Notes under the pieces: generated by a model | What the model was told of the DNA's origin: nothing | Seen by the model: only the letters and a program-made list of their open reading frames with translations | Database searches by the model: none | Origin: Cepaea nemoralis | Taxonomy: Eukaryota; Mollusca; Gastropoda; Stylommatophora; Helicidae | Length of the DNA: 64,000 nucleotides | Direction: 5' to 3' | NCBI GenBank assembly: GCA_014155875.1 | Contig: JACEFZ010028117.1 | Coordinates: forward strand, 121,001-185,000 | Shown: positions 43,125 to 54,624 of the stretch, one piece after another | How positions within the stretch are numbered: position 1 is the stretch's first letter | Layout of the letters: every line of letters starts with the position of its first letter | Program-made: the position numbers and the translations under genes

Positions 43125-43235
43125 TTTTATTTTCGAAGGGTACCAAATTGGGCACGCAGGCCCATCTTACATTCGGCCCTTCCAATCACACATCTTTCGT
43201 TCATCAGTGCATAGTGCATTTTCACACAAAAAAAA
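43125..43235 (-). repeat. Interspersed repeat shared with 61345-61470
   Basis: The minus strand (ATGCACTGATGAACGAAAG, GGAAGGGCCGAATGTAAG, CCCAATTTGGTACCCT) matches 61345-61445, which ends in an ATTCA-type tail. It is probably the 3' end of a LINE. Confidence 0.6.
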
Positions 43236-43239
43236 CATT

Positions 43240-43440
43240 GTCCGAGGTAGAGGGTTCAACCCCTACACCAGTCGGTTGGTCTAAAATGTTGTACTCGTCC
43301 TTGATTTGGTGACAAAAATTACAAGTATCTCAAAAGTCAGGAGTAGGTTTGCCAGATGGAGAGGGGCACTGGTAACAGTGAAAGCTAATTCACATGGAAA
43401 AATCAGTCCAGTGATGCCACTAACAGTAGTAGCACATGTA
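43240..43440 (+). mobile_element. SINE family D, partial
   Basis: It has GTAGAGGGTTCAACCCCTAC at the B-box place, TCTAAAATGTTGTACTCGTC and AAAAGTCAGGAGTAGG, in the order of the copies at 17140 and 40335. Confidence 0.65.
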
Positions 43441-43730
43441 TTGACTACACTTGAGTTCAAAGCGAGCCAACACAAACACAAATATCTTAGGATAAATTAC
43501 TGTCTGTGACAACTTAAAAACAGTCATGCTTCTATAAAAATCCATTCTGGCAATAAACAATGATTGTGTTATTATGTCTTCTACAACCAGGGCAAAGATG
43601 ATTAGATCATCAGTGTTTCCACTTGATAAGACTATGCAAGTAACGAGCAAATATGCTATTTTCACACTGCCAGTAGGTTAATCAATGAATTTCCACAAAG
43701 AACATACCCCAATCTCACAAACATAAGATG

Positions 43731-43966
43731 TGGAGTCTCTGTGGTGAAGTGGTTACGCTACCTGCTTCACGTACCGAAGGTTATGGGTTTTATTTTGGGC
43801 TACATTTGGTTATGGGTGCAATTTTCTCTGAGACTACTGGGGGGTTGTCGCTGGAGCTACAGAGTTAGTGCTTTGTGCAGCGCTTTTGGCAGGCTGCCCT
43901 GTGGAAATAGACAGAACCATATGGTGCAATGAAGATGGTCCTCTTGTCTATTAACCATTTTTAAAC
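43731..43966 (+). mobile_element. tRNA-derived SINE, family C
   Basis: It starts TGGAGTCTCTGTGGTGAAGT and contains GGGTTGTCGCTGGAGCTAC. The near-identical flanks ACATAAGAT and ACATAAAAT suggest a target duplication. Confidence 0.85.
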
Positions 43967-44314
43967 ACATAAAATAATACATAAGCAAAAATAATTAATT
44001 GCACAAAGAATACCGTACCAATACTGCAGAAACAGTTATTTTTACACTGATAAGAATGAGACAAATAAAAAATGACGTTCCAGGTTTTTCAGTACAAAGG
44101 CTGGTATCAGTTTTTGTTTACAAAATGTCAGTAACCAAACTTGGTGACCGTCCATTAAATTAATCCTTATTCCATTAATGTGGTGGTTTCTCCTTTCCTC
44201 TTACTGTCTCTATCCACATGCTGTAAATAGTCGATTGCAGCTAATTTATATAATTTTGCCTAGGCAACAGAAAAGTGCATCCTATAAGAGAAGAGTTATT
44301 CTAAAGTACCCAGA

Positions 44315-45262
44315 CATATGTAGTTCTCGTCAGTATCCAAACAGTTTATATTTGTAGTGCTTTTCAGTACTCAAAACAGCTTACATTTGTAGTTATCAAG
44401 TTTCCAAACAGCTTACATCTGTAGTACTCAACAGCATTAAAATAACTTGCGTTTGTAGTTGTCAACAGTATTCAAATAATTTATATGTTTAATTCTCAAC
44501 TGTATCAAACTAATTTATATTTGTAGTTCTCAACATTATCCAACTAATTTACATTTGTAGTTCTCAACAGATTCAACTCATATACATTTGTAGTTCTCAA
44601 CAGATTCAACTAATTTACATTTGTAGTTCTCAACAGATCCAACTAATTTACATTTGTAGTTCTCAGCAGATTCAACTAATTTACATTTGTAGTTCTCAAC
44701 AGATCCAACTAATCTACATTTGTAGTTCTTAACAGCATCCAAATACTTTATATGTTTAGTTCTCAACAGTAACCAACTAACATTTGTAGTTCTCAACAGT
44801 TAAAAGTTAAAAAGTTAGCTGCATGTCCATATTTGTAATTTCTTATGCAATTTTACGTTCAATAGTTTGTCAATACTTTCTGAATGGCCGACACTCATAC
44901 CATTGTGAAAATCAACGCAAAGCAGTCTTGCTTCCAAATTGTCCTGCAGCTGATTCTGAACCTGGTGTGTGGTATTATAACTACTGCATTCACTATCCCT
45001 AAGCCACAGACACAGGTGTTCTCATCTTTATCCTAAATATTTTATATTTGTAGTTCTCAACAGAACTACCTAATGCATATTTGTAGTTCTCGATAGAACT
45101 TTATGTAATGCATATTTGTAGTTGTCAACAGTATTCCAATAGTTTGTAGTTCTGCAAGGGTACGAAAATAGCTTATATTTGTAGTTCTCAACAATACCCA
45201 AATAGTTGATATTCATAAGTCTCAACAGTAACCAAATAACTTAGAATTGTAGTTTTTAACAA
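44315..45262. repeat. 33-bp minisatellite split by a SINE
   Basis: Units with TTTACATTTGTAGTTCTCAA and CAGATTCAACTAA run at 44315-44805 and again, more decayed, at 45035-45262. A SINE-B copy fills the gap. Confidence 0.88.
44812..45018 (-). mobile_element. SINE family B inserted in the 33-bp minisatellite
   Basis: The minus strand gives CTGTGGCTTAGGGATAGTGA (head), then GTATGAGTGTCGGCCATTCA and the tail. It splits one tandem array into two. Confidence 0.78.
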
Positions 45263-45264
45263 AG

Positions 45265-45590
45265 AATACCATGGACAGGCAGAAAAACCAATGAGAAAGT
45301 TCTACAAGAAGAAGATGAGAACCGCAAACTGATTAGAGAAATTAGACGATAATCAAAATTTTTTGGACACAGTTATGAGAAGAGCATAAACTAGAGAACT
45401 TGGTGACAACTGGCAAGACTGATGGAAAAGAACAAGGGGAAGGCAGAGAAGTTAATATCTGGCTGGCTTGGCCACGTGGCATGCTTGAGACAAAAACACA
45501 GAGCTGATCCACAACTCTGGTGATAATGTGAGAAGGGGTAACATGACCGCCCACGCTTATCCAGCATGGCACATGGATCATGATTAGTTT
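45265..45590 (+). pseudogene. Non-LTR RT C-terminal fragment
   Basis: Decayed copy with KVLQEEDENRKLIREIRR-like, WLGHVACLRQKHRADPQLW-like frame-shifted sequence and the terminal GGTAACATGACCGCCCACGC. It is the same LINE family as 42385. Confidence 0.7.
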
Positions 45591-45721
45591 TCAACAAGGA
45601 TGGCACTGGCTTCTGTAGATTAAAATAAATGTGGTTCAATGAGGTGCCTCCAGAATTAGAGACAACAGTTTCTAGCGAACACACCAATCCAATTAAAAAA
45701 CAATAGGTACTGGCAAATCAT

Positions 45722-45956
45722 CCGTTTGCACATGTGGATTGGCTGTGTAGACAGCAGATCACATACTCCAAGACTGCCCACAATACAACATATCTGAACT
45801 AACTTTCTGGGCTAGAGAAACAACAGTGGAAGATATATTCTATGGACCACCGAGTGAACTAAAAAAGACAGTGAAGGTCATACAAGAGACAACATTGCAA
45901 ATATAGACGCATTTCAAGCGAACGAAAGACAAAGAAGAAGAAGAAGAAGAAGAATA
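45722..45956 (+). mobile_element. RNase H LINE (type N1), short 3' copy
   Basis: It starts within TTTGCACATGTGGATTGGCT and ends CAAGCGAACGAAAGACAAAG plus (GAA)n. The flanks CAATAGGTA and GAATAGGTG hint at a target duplication. A further partial duplicate of its end follows at 45985-46091 with its own (GAA)n. Confidence 0.85.
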
Positions 45957-46033
45957 GGTGGTACAGGAAGAATGCAATGCAGATGTTGTAAACAACAGTG
46001 GAAGATAAAGCCTATGGACCACTGAGTGAACTG

Positions 46034-46091
46034 AAGAAGAAGAAGAAGAAGAAGAAGAAGAAGAAGAAGAAGAAGAAGAAGAAGAAGAAGA
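46034..46091. repeat. (GAA)n microsatellite
   Basis: About 19 GAA units following GAGTGAACTGAAGAAG, the LINE N1 end. Confidence 0.93.
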
Positions 46092-46164
46092 CAATAGGTG
46101 GTATATGAAGAATGCAAATGCAGATGTAATTGTTTTCACTGTTTCTCTGCTTGAACTATAAAAT

Positions 46165-46313
46165 CCCCGGGAAGGTTAACCTGGTCAACAAATGCTCGCA
46201 GAAGTAGGATGTGTCGGCCTAATGACGCAAGAACGCAGCTCTGCTGTCAACAGGCACAACGCAATCACGTCCAGAAAAAAAAACTCCGGATGAACGCAGC
46301 AGCAGAAGAAGAA
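46165..46313 (+). mobile_element. SINE-A copy 6
   Basis: Full-length copy with the tail GCAGCAGCAGAAGAAGAA. The duplication GAACTATAAAAT (46153-46164) and GAACTCTAAAAT (46314-46325) differs at one base. Confidence 0.93.
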
Positions 46314-46508
46314 GAACTCTAAAATGTAGGGAAGATTTTGTGGTCACATAAAATCACAGCAATAAAGAACAGAATAGGAAAGCAAAACCTGCAGTTTATA
46401 AAATCGGAGAACATCTTATGTAATAAATCCCTGTCATCGAAGGTTAGAATAGGAATTTTTGTGTGTTACATAGAACCAGTTGAACATATGACTGTGAATC
46501 TTAGTAAA

Positions 46509-46668
46509 AAGTTAGCTGCATATGCTTTACAGGACATCACAGTCAACCTCAGAATTCTTTGGCTGTTTGTGATTTCTTGGCAAGATTACATTCAGTAGTT
46601 TGCCATTGCTTTCTGAATGAGAGACACACAATACCATTGTATGAAAACCAACACAAGGCGGCTCTTAT
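46509..46668 (-). mobile_element. SINE family B, antisense
   Basis: It contains GCTTTACAGGACATCACAGT, GATTTCTTGGCAAGATTACA, GTAGTTTGCCATTGCTTTCT and CCAACACAAGGCGG. Confidence 0.8.
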
Positions 46669-46870
46669 TAAAGAAGCACACAAAAAAACACCCCAGAGAT
46701 GTGGTTTACAGCTTAAAACAACCATCAAAATGAGGCAGTCCTAATTGTGTGGCCATATCATGAGAAGAGAAAAATGAGAACATGTTGTGACAACTGGAAA
46801 GATGTATGGAAACAGAAATAGGGGGAGACAGAAACAGAAGATTCATGACTGCCTTTTGTCCTGGCAAGGA
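46668..46870 (+). pseudogene. LINE RT tail, decayed
   Basis: Pieces equivalent to CGHIMRREK-EHVVTTGKMYG and RGRQKQKIHDCLLSWQGK are readable across frames. It belongs to the same family as 461-790. Confidence 0.5.
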
Positions 46871-47059
46871 AAGGTGTCAGCACCCTCACACATGCCTTGA
46901 GGGTTACTGGGTATATGGTGCTATCCCCCATATTTTACAGACCAACTGTTCCTGGATTGGGCCATGTCATCAGCATCACATCAACCACATTTGCTTGTCT
47001 GAATATTTCCTGGTAACCATTTAGATTGGGCCGACCTTAAAGCCTAGGCTTATTTTTAA

Positions 47060-47345
47060 AAACCTGCCTCAAAGACTCTGTTGCGAAGAGGTTATGAACA
47101 CAATTCATAATCCTGCATACTACGTTCGAAACACAGCTGCAGGCGACTTGGAAGCATTGGTTTCCACACAATGGTATGAGTGCTGGTCGTTCAGAAAGCA
47201 ATGGCAAACTACTGAACAAAAACTTGCCCACACATCACAGACAGCCTCAAGGGGGTCCAGACACATGACAATGGCAAACTACTGACCAAAAACTTGCCCA
47301 GGAATCACAAACAGCCTTAAAGGGGTTCATACACAACTATCAGGA
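47060..47345 (+). mobile_element. SINE family B with duplicated body
   Basis: The head TGTTGCGAAGAGGTTATGAA and ACGTTCGAAACACAGCTGC is followed by the body. A 70-bp part (ACAATGGCAAACTACTGA to CAGCCTTAAAGGGG) is present twice. Confidence 0.82.
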
Positions 47346-47504
47346 GAGCAGACAACATGCTAGCCACTGCGGCTCTCAAATTTAAGATATTGTAATGTGT
47401 ACTTGAGGTCCAAATGTGGTTCATATCATCATCAAATTCCCTGCTGAATGGCTTAGGTGTTCATGTCTCTCCACAGATCTCGGTTCCTGGTGTTCTATAT
47501 CAAT

Positions 47505-47815
47505 GATGAGATGGAGATACTTTTTGTGGAGCCATGATGAGATGGAAACTTTTTAAGGGGGTCATGATGAGATGGGGAGACTTTTTGTGGGGTCATTATG
47601 AGATTGAGAAACTCTTTGTGGGGTTATGATGCGATGGAGAGACTTTTTTGTGGGGCCATGATGAGATGGAGAGACATTTTGTGGGGCCATGATGAGGAGA
47701 GACTTTTTGTGGGGTCATAATGAGATGGAGAGACTTTTAGTGGGGTCATAATGAGATGGAGAGACTTTTTGTGGGGTCATAATGAGATGGAGAGACTTTT
47801 TGTGGGATCAGGATG
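47505..47815. repeat. 31-bp minisatellite, about 9 copies
   Basis: The unit is GAGATGGAGAGACTTTTTGT followed by GGGGTCATAAT, with variable length in the left copies. Confidence 0.9.
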
Positions 47816-48024
47816 AAACTGATATTCTGCAAAGGAATTGCTATATGATGATGATTATCCATAGCCTCAGAATACATCAGCAGGCACCTTTGTGTAATCA
47901 TTATGCTGATCATGTAATGATCGCGGTCAGGAGATGAATCGATGCCTGTGTTCGTTAAGTGAGAGAAAGACTGGCCAGCTATTCCTCCTTGCGTCGAGAC
48001 CTACAAACTGCGATGGCCCTACCA

Positions 48025-48181
48025 CATCATTGACCCTCAGTACGTTCTTGCCATGGTCTTTGTTGGTGTTGTAAGAACAGATCAATAGAACTGAGGCAGA
48101 TCATCATTGACCCTCAGCAGGTTCTTGCCATGGTCTTTGTTGGTGTTGTAAGAACAGATCAATAGAACTGAGGCAGATCAC
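48025..48181. repeat. 77-bp direct duplication
   Basis: Two copies of a unit with CATCATTGACCCTCAG, GTTCTTGCCATGGTCTTTGT and AATAGAACTGAGGCAG. Confidence 0.93.
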
Positions 48182-50060
48182 CAGGGTTAGAGATATACAC
48201 AAGCCCCTATATACCATGTGATAGGGCACATGATGATGATGATCTTAATACCCACAACAGAGTTAGGGGGGCCACAACAAATTTTAACTAATCAAAATGG
48301 CTCGTGAGTAAAAATCGAACTAGTTTATGCTGCTACACGTGAATAACCTTTAAAGAAAATCTTTTGTTGAACTCTTTGTGTTCTGAAGTAATGACCATGT
48401 GAGATCAACTATTGTCTGTGTATATCAAACAATGCATAGTGTTATTATATATTTTATGTTTGGTCTGTGCCATACTAAAGAAATCTGGCTAGATATTTTG
48501 AAATGCACTACTTCTTATGCCTCTTTGAAAGTATTATCATATTGATGCCTTTTTCACAGTTAGGGTCACCCTTGGTCATCTGCAGGGAAATCTTCTCTCA
48601 AGGAATTGAAAAAATTGCTCAAAGAAATAAATAAATGGACACTAGTCTAGTTACTTGACTGATCCCTATGTATAAATAAAACTAAATAAGTCTTAAAATA
48701 TCACCTATTTATACGAACATTCAACAAACGTTTACAGTTAAGACTGAGAAAACCGGTTGCACATTTGCATATATTTACTGTTCAATTGATTACTACTGAC
48801 CAATAATATAAAAGAAAAAAAAGCAAGATAAATACAACGCTTGATAAAAGATTCAATATTTAGGAAGCATTGTAAGTAATTGGGGGAATGGAGTTTGGAA
48901 GAGGGAAAATAAATAACACCAGTACTAAAACAACTTGGAAATGAAGGTGATATTTTGGAGGTAGGTAAGGTAAATCATTATGAAAGAGAAAGGAAATGCA
49001 ATTAGAGACACATTGGGATGGAAGGAGAAGAGTGGTTGGTTGGGCTATGAATCCGCTGGAAGTCTGAGTTTTAACTCTTCAGTTTCACTGTGTTGTCGTT
49101 CAGGTGGTCTGAGCCCTGAACAAGTTTTTCAGTGTAATTTTTCTAGAAAACTCTCCTGAATCTGTGGTTAACAAGAATCTTAACTGCCTGAATCTGTGGC
49201 AGTCCTCATGCACATATTAAAAGATTGTTTGAAAATTCATCCAACACTTCATGCACACTACATTTTGTTTTGACTTCCTACTGTACATAAACAGGCCAGG
49301 CTCTGCAGTATACACGTATGGAAGAGTCACAGAGTGTCTGTATACAACACAAACATTGGAGGAACCAAAAAAACAAACAACAACGACATTTATGGCAGCA
49401 AATCATTTTAGTCAAATAAAACTGTGCTATAATGCAAAATAATATATAGGGTATTATGAAAACATTCAGCAGTGTCTATTATCAACAGAATAAAATGCGG
49501 CAGTGAAACTCAGCTGACAAATCTGAACTATGGTGTAGTGGAAGCAGACAGAGCTTATCATAAAATAACAAAATGGTGTCTCTGTATATCAACTTTGCAT
49601 ATATTAAACAAAAAACACAAAACAATGACATTGTTATTCAACATTATCTTTAACTCATTCTATCCTAAGCAGTCATTACATTAACTCATTTTGTCCCATT
49701 TATTACTTTAAACTGTTTTGTTAACAAAAGAATAATACAATTTTAACATGAAGATGTGCACTTTATGAAATACCATTAATGATTCATGAATGGTGCGACA
49801 TACGTCTCGAGCACCACATGACAGAGTGGGAATGTTGCAGGAATTCTTAACTCTTAAATGACATGAGATTTTCCAATGTTTGGTGCTAGATTCTTCTCAA
49901 TCTTTAAATTGTCACACATAGTAGAAGTTTAAAGTCAGTATTTTCCACGATTTTGCTTCCCAAACTATATTACTACAATATATGGTTATAAAGAAAACAT
50001 TTAAAAAATATAAACTGGGGAAAACAAAACTTGTCTAAAAGTTACAGGCTTCCCATGAAT
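48182..50060. other. AT-rich sequence without recognisable features
   Basis: Unique-looking and AT-rich. I see no coding family, no RNA gene and no bounded repeat. It could include untranslated or intronic sequence of a gene outside the window. Confidence 0.4.
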
Positions 50061-50070
50061 AAGACAGGAT

Positions 50071-50214
50071 CTCCCGGGAAGGTTAACCCGGTCAACAAAT
50101 GCCCGCAGAAGTCGGATGTGTCGGCCTAACGGCGCAAGAACGCAGCTCTGCTGTAAACAGGCACAACGCAGTCACATCCGAGAAAAAAAAAATTCCGGAT
50201 GAACGCAGAAGAAG
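50071..50214 (+). mobile_element. SINE-A copy 7
   Basis: Full-length copy from CTCCCGGGAAGGTTAACCCG to AACGCAGAAGAAG. The 10-bp duplication AAGACAGGAT lies at 50061-50070 and 50215-50224. Confidence 0.94.
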
Positions 50215-50579
50215 AAGACAGGATACTTTTGCATGCTTTAAGGTGCGTTGGGCATTTGCTACTAGACAACATCTCGCAGACTGATTTTACTTCCTATGAC
50301 ATTTTCTGCTATCAATTTTAGGCTGGGTCGACCTGGTAACCTAAGTCAATTTTTAAACATCCTCCTTGATTAGAAATCCTTCCCAGATTAGAATCCATAA
50401 CCATAAGATGAGTATCTACTCACTACACTTCTGTGGCTACCAGGGCTTCTCATTACCGATCCCCACATGCTGGCTCTCAATTCTTAAGACAAATAAGCAA
50501 GAATTGAACATCCTTCGTGTGTAAGTAGTAGTAGGAAAATACACACACACCGTTGTCATTTCTGAACCGAACATGGTAA

Positions 50580-50795
50580 TTTTGGAAAGAAATGACCAGA
50601 CACATATATCTGGAAATAACTGACCAATCATAAATATCTGGAAAAAACTGACCAAACATATATATCTGGAAAAAAAACTGGCCAGACACATGTATACGGA
50701 AAGAACTGATCAAAACATACCTGAAAAGAAATGACCAGAGAAATTTATTTAGAAAGAAAAGACCAGATACATATATATCTGGAAAGAACTGTGGT
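50580..50795. repeat. 30-bp minisatellite, about 7 copies
   Basis: Units of the form GGAAAGAACTGACCA, GACACATATATATCT repeat with moderate divergence. Confidence 0.85.
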
Positions 50796-51081
50796 CGACA
50801 TGTTATAAAAGTCTAAACTTGACATTCTGTTAACTTGACATAAAGTTAACAAAGAAAAAGCATTCTGTATGCTGTATTTGATGAACAATAAACAATTACT
50901 CAAATGCATCGAGGCCATAGCAATTAGGCATTTAAAAATGGAGTTGTGCCAACAGAAAGATTTTACAGCGACTGTGGTTACCACGGGGATAACGTTGCTC
51001 CATATTCAAACAATAGCAGTGAATACGCGTGTTGTGTATTTCAGCCAAATTATGATTCATCTATTCACTTCTTATGATATG

Positions 51082-51926
51082 CAGTGGTACCTCGGGTTAC
51101 GAATGCCTCAGGTCATGAACAATTCAGGTTATGAATAACAACTTCGAAAATTGTATGTCTCGGGTAACGAACAGTGCCTCGGGTTACAAACGAAGGCGAG
51201 AGAGAGTGAGAGAGAGAGAGAGAGAGACAGACAGAGACAGAAAGCAGGGTGTAACGTTGGAGACAAACGATCACGTACAGTACAAACAGTACTACAGATG
51301 AGCTTGTTGATCTTCAGAATGAACAGCTAAAGACATTAAAGTTGTCCGATGATGAGGAGTCAGTGACCGTTTCAACTGCCAGGATTAAAGAAATTTGCAG
51401 CAAGTGGGCAGACGTCGAAGACTTCATTGTGAACCATCATCCAAACAAACTTGTTGCTAACAGGGCAGTAAACCTGATGAATGATAACACGATGGCCCAC
51501 TTCAGAAAGATTCTCCAGCAAAGGAAGCGACAAATTTCCCTTGATAGTTTCTTGGTGCAGAAAGATTCCCAGTCGGCTGCCAAGAAACAGCGACAAGATA
51601 ATCCTGAAACTAATGATTGAGAATAACAAAGAAAGTGACAAATTTCCCATGATCGTTTTCTTGGTAATAAAGATAGACTAAATCTTTTTTTTAAATTTTA
51701 CATTTAATTCATTTGGTTGTTTTCTTTCTCTTTATTTAATACGTGAAGTACACGTATTCTTTGCGTTTTGTCAGGTAAACGACCGGATGTTAATAAAAAA
51801 AGAACGATTCTTTCATCTTGAAACGGATTGTCTTTATTTCATTGATTTCAATGTTTCGGGTTACGAACGTTTCGGGTTACGAACCGAGTTCTGGAACGAA
51901 TTAAGTTCGTAACCGAGGTACCACTG
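51082..51926 (+). mobile_element. Tigger/pogo-type DNA transposon, internally deleted (845 bp)
   Basis: The ends CAGTGGTACCTCGGGTTACG and CGTAACCGAGGTACCACTG are inverted repeats of the Tigger type. TA flanks on the right and TG on the left fit a decayed TA duplication. Inner copies of CGGGTTACGAA lie near both ends. The only coding sequence left is the transposase C-terminus. Confidence 0.92.
51256..51620 (+). pseudogene. Tigger transposase C-terminal fragment
   Basis: The frame reads TTDELVDLQNEQLKTLKLSD, then VEDFIVNHHPNK, HFRKILQQRKRQISLDSFLV and a stop. The FRKxLxxRxxQxSLDxFL ending is the hallmark of Tigger/TIGD transposases. The CENP-B-like DNA-binding domain and the DDE catalytic domain are absent, so the copy cannot encode a transposase. 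Confidence 0.9.
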
Positions 51927-52009
51927 TATAACTCTGCAGTATGCACCTGACGTGATGCAGCGAAATATGCCAGGCAATAAATCATGCAACTATTGTTTGT
52001 GGCCTCCAT

Positions 52010-52540
52010 GTTTACATTATACTGTTCTGTTAATATCAAGACTTTAAAAACACCAGCAGCATGCATGTATTAACACAGAAAGACACTGCATATATAAATC
52101 TTCAGTGAATACTTCATATCTTCACAAAGAACAAATAAAGATGCTGATATATGTAGCTGCTTAATGTTAATTAATACTCATTAGAAATAAGAAAACAAGT
52201 GTGTAAATAAGACCGCGATTACATATGAACAATGTAGGAAATTATCACAGCAAAATAGCAAGGAAATGACACACTACAGACACTAATGCAGAACATAACC
52301 TAGATGTGTAAGTATGTAGTAACACAGTTAAGTCACTTACACATACATAATTATGTCTCTAAGAAATATGTACAAGTGAAGTTATCTTCTTTACATAATT
52401 ATTAGGGTATACTGGACATACAATGTTAGACACATATCTTCTGTAACCACTTTGGTTAAGGTCAGTATTACCGGCCATACCATAGTACTCGCCTAGTTTT
52501 CTCATTGGTCTTTTAACCCCTTTTTAAATATTTTGGCCAT
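52010..52540. other. AT-rich spacer
   Basis: No gene or bounded element recognised. Confidence 0.4.
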
Positions 52541-52745
52541 GTTGAAAGACATACCACTCTCAGGAGGGCGAGACTGAAGGCAAGGGAGCAAGAGGTAGAC
52601 AATGATACAAGTGGGAAGATAACATCAAGAGATAGACAAACATCAATCTGACAGAATGTACAGTCAGGGCAAGAGACAGAGTTGGAGATCCATCGCAGCC
52701 AACTTTCATTGTGGAGATGACACCTGATTAACTTGATTGATTAAA
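52540..52745 (+). pseudogene. LINE C-terminal fragment
   Basis: The stretch reads ARLKAREQEVDNDTSGKIT and EIHRSQLSLWR, similar to the DRxxWRxxIA ending of LINE polyproteins, and then ends TTAACTTGATTGATTAAACT. It is decayed. Confidence 0.45.
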
Positions 52746-52871
52746 CTCAACTACAGACTGAACATTGGCATTGGCCTACAGAGGCACGCTTCTGTACAAT
52801 GCTATTTGTGTGTCTCCATGAGCTATCAATTACAGCAACAGCATATATTCAGTTCACATGACTAAAATAGT

Positions 52872-53430
52872 GAAGGAGGAGAAGAAGAAGAAGAAGAAGA
52901 AGAAGAAGAAGAAGAAGAAGAAGAGAAGAAGAAGAAAAAGAAGAAGAAGAAGAAGAAGAAGAAGAAGAAGAAGAAGAAGAAGAAGAAGAAGCAGCAGGAA
53001 GAAGAAGAAGAAGAAGAAGAAGAAGAAGAAGAAGAAGAAGAAGAAGAGAAGAAGAGAAAAGAAGAAGAAGAAGAAGAAGAAGAAGAAGAAGAAGAAGAGA
53101 AGCAGCAGCAGGAAGAAGAAGAAGAAGAAGAAGAAGGAAGAAGAAGAAGAAGAAGAAGAAGAAGAAAGAAGAAGAAGAAGAGAAGAAGAAGAAGAAGAAA
53201 GAAGAAGCAGCAGCAGGAGGAGAGAAAGAAGAAAAGAGAAGAAGAAGAAGAAGAAGAAGAAGAAGAAGAAGAAGAAGAAGAAGAAGAAGAAAAGAGAAGA
53301 AGCAGCAGCAGCAGCAGCAGGAAGAAGAAGAAGAAGAAGAAGAAGAAGAAGAAGAAGAAGAAGAAGAAGAAGAAGAAGAAGCAGCAGCAGGAGGAAGAAG
53401 CAGCAGGAGGAAGAAGAAGAAGAGAAAAAC
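52872..53430. repeat. GAA-rich purine tract, about 0.56 kb
   Basis: Nearly pure (GAA)n with interruptions (GAGAA, GGAA) and several CAGCAG groups. The strand is almost entirely purine. Open frames through it only reflect low complexity. Confidence 0.97.
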
Positions 53431-53434
53431 TGAT

Positions 53435-54620
53435 GATCAGAACTAGTTCTGCTGTTCTTTGTTGAAGAGAAACAAACAAGAAAGCCTCATGTAAGGCTTT
53501 CAGTTGCTAACTATTTGCCGAACTCTGTGGTTTGGATATGTATCTCTAGCACCAGTAGGTGCAGGATCAAATCTCTGGTAAGCCAACCAACATTCATTTA
53601 CTGGGAGTGAAACAATACATCTAACCTGTATGTGGTACAAGATCACTCTTCAAAACCTAAAGACAAGACAAAACAAAACTGTTTGCTGCACAACAGCAGA
53701 AGAGGTGGAGTAGGGAAATTAGCCTTGTGTGGGAAATTAATATTGTAAGAGAACAGAAGAAGACAGAGAAAGATGAACATGGAAAGCTGAAATAGCTGGA
53801 TAATATTGAATAGTATAAGCAACGACAACAACATATCAAATGACAGAAGAATGGAGAGTCCTCATCAGTGACATATGCCCCTGGCAAGGCCACTGAAGAT
53901 GAAGTATAAGCTAATGGTAGTCCTTTAGCAGAAACAGTGGGCCTTTACATATTCAGGGCCATATTATAATAGTGGGGATGACCAATTCCCTTTCTCACCA
54001 TTTTTTCTGTTAATGAGGCTGCGACGTCCTTGTAAAGGATATACAACTAACTTTTTTTTACATCCTAATATTACAGATTTTAAAAACTGATCTTGACTCC
54101 CAGGTGGAGACAACCTAACATAGGTCCCAGGATTATCCTAGTAAGTAAAAATGTCTGGCATTACACCAACCACATCAGCCATTAGTGCCAATTGGTCTAA
54201 AAAATATGGGGCTAGTACCATCAACCCTATATACCTCCAAGACATGTAAAAGAATCCTTGACTATTTTTGTTAATATTTTGATATGCCTGTTCACAGTTG
54301 TGAAGTTTCAGTACCAGTCTTTGCACACCTCATGTCTCTTGGAGAGGGAAGGAGGGCTTTGCAAAATATTTCTCATGGAAACAGTCCTTTTCTAGTGTGC
54401 CAGGAGATCAGTCTGTACACCCACCTTGCTCAGGGCCTAGGTGACCAGAACAGCAATGCATCAGATTTAAGAGTTAAAACTCAGAGTCTTCCAGAGGACT
54501 TACAATCAACCAACACCTTGCCACAGTTAACCCACTTCACTTAAGGAAATCAAAGCATTCCAACCTTGTAACAAATGCATTAAATATTCATTAAAAAAAA
54601 AAACTTTCTATCCCCTGATA
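53435..54620. other. Mixed repeat debris
   Basis: It includes a tRNA-like stretch at about 53510-53600 (GTGGTTTGGATATGTATC, GGATCAAATCTC). Another stretch at 53690-53790 is similar in reverse complement to 63720-63800, so it is a repeat family. No gene is visible. Confidence 0.4.
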
Positions 54621-54624
54621 GCTG

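Larger units (their letters stand above)
50870..52010. repeat. Foldback-family element interrupted by a Tigger transposon
   Basis: The left part (GGGGATAACGTTGCTCCATA, TTTCAGCCAAATTATG, TCTATTCACTTCTTATGATA) and the right part (TAACTCTGCAGTATGCACCT, GATGCAGCGAAATATGCCAG) join to the sequence of the copy at 41660-41850. Confidence 0.75.

Noticed and set aside
52858..53479. Open frames of about 190-205 codons with poly-K/R/E or poly-S/F/L
   Set aside because: Pure low-complexity translation of the GAA tract.
54284..54544. 86-codon open frame MPVHSCEVSVPVFAHLM
   Set aside because: No family similarity recognised, no splice or start support, and it is flanked by repeat debris.
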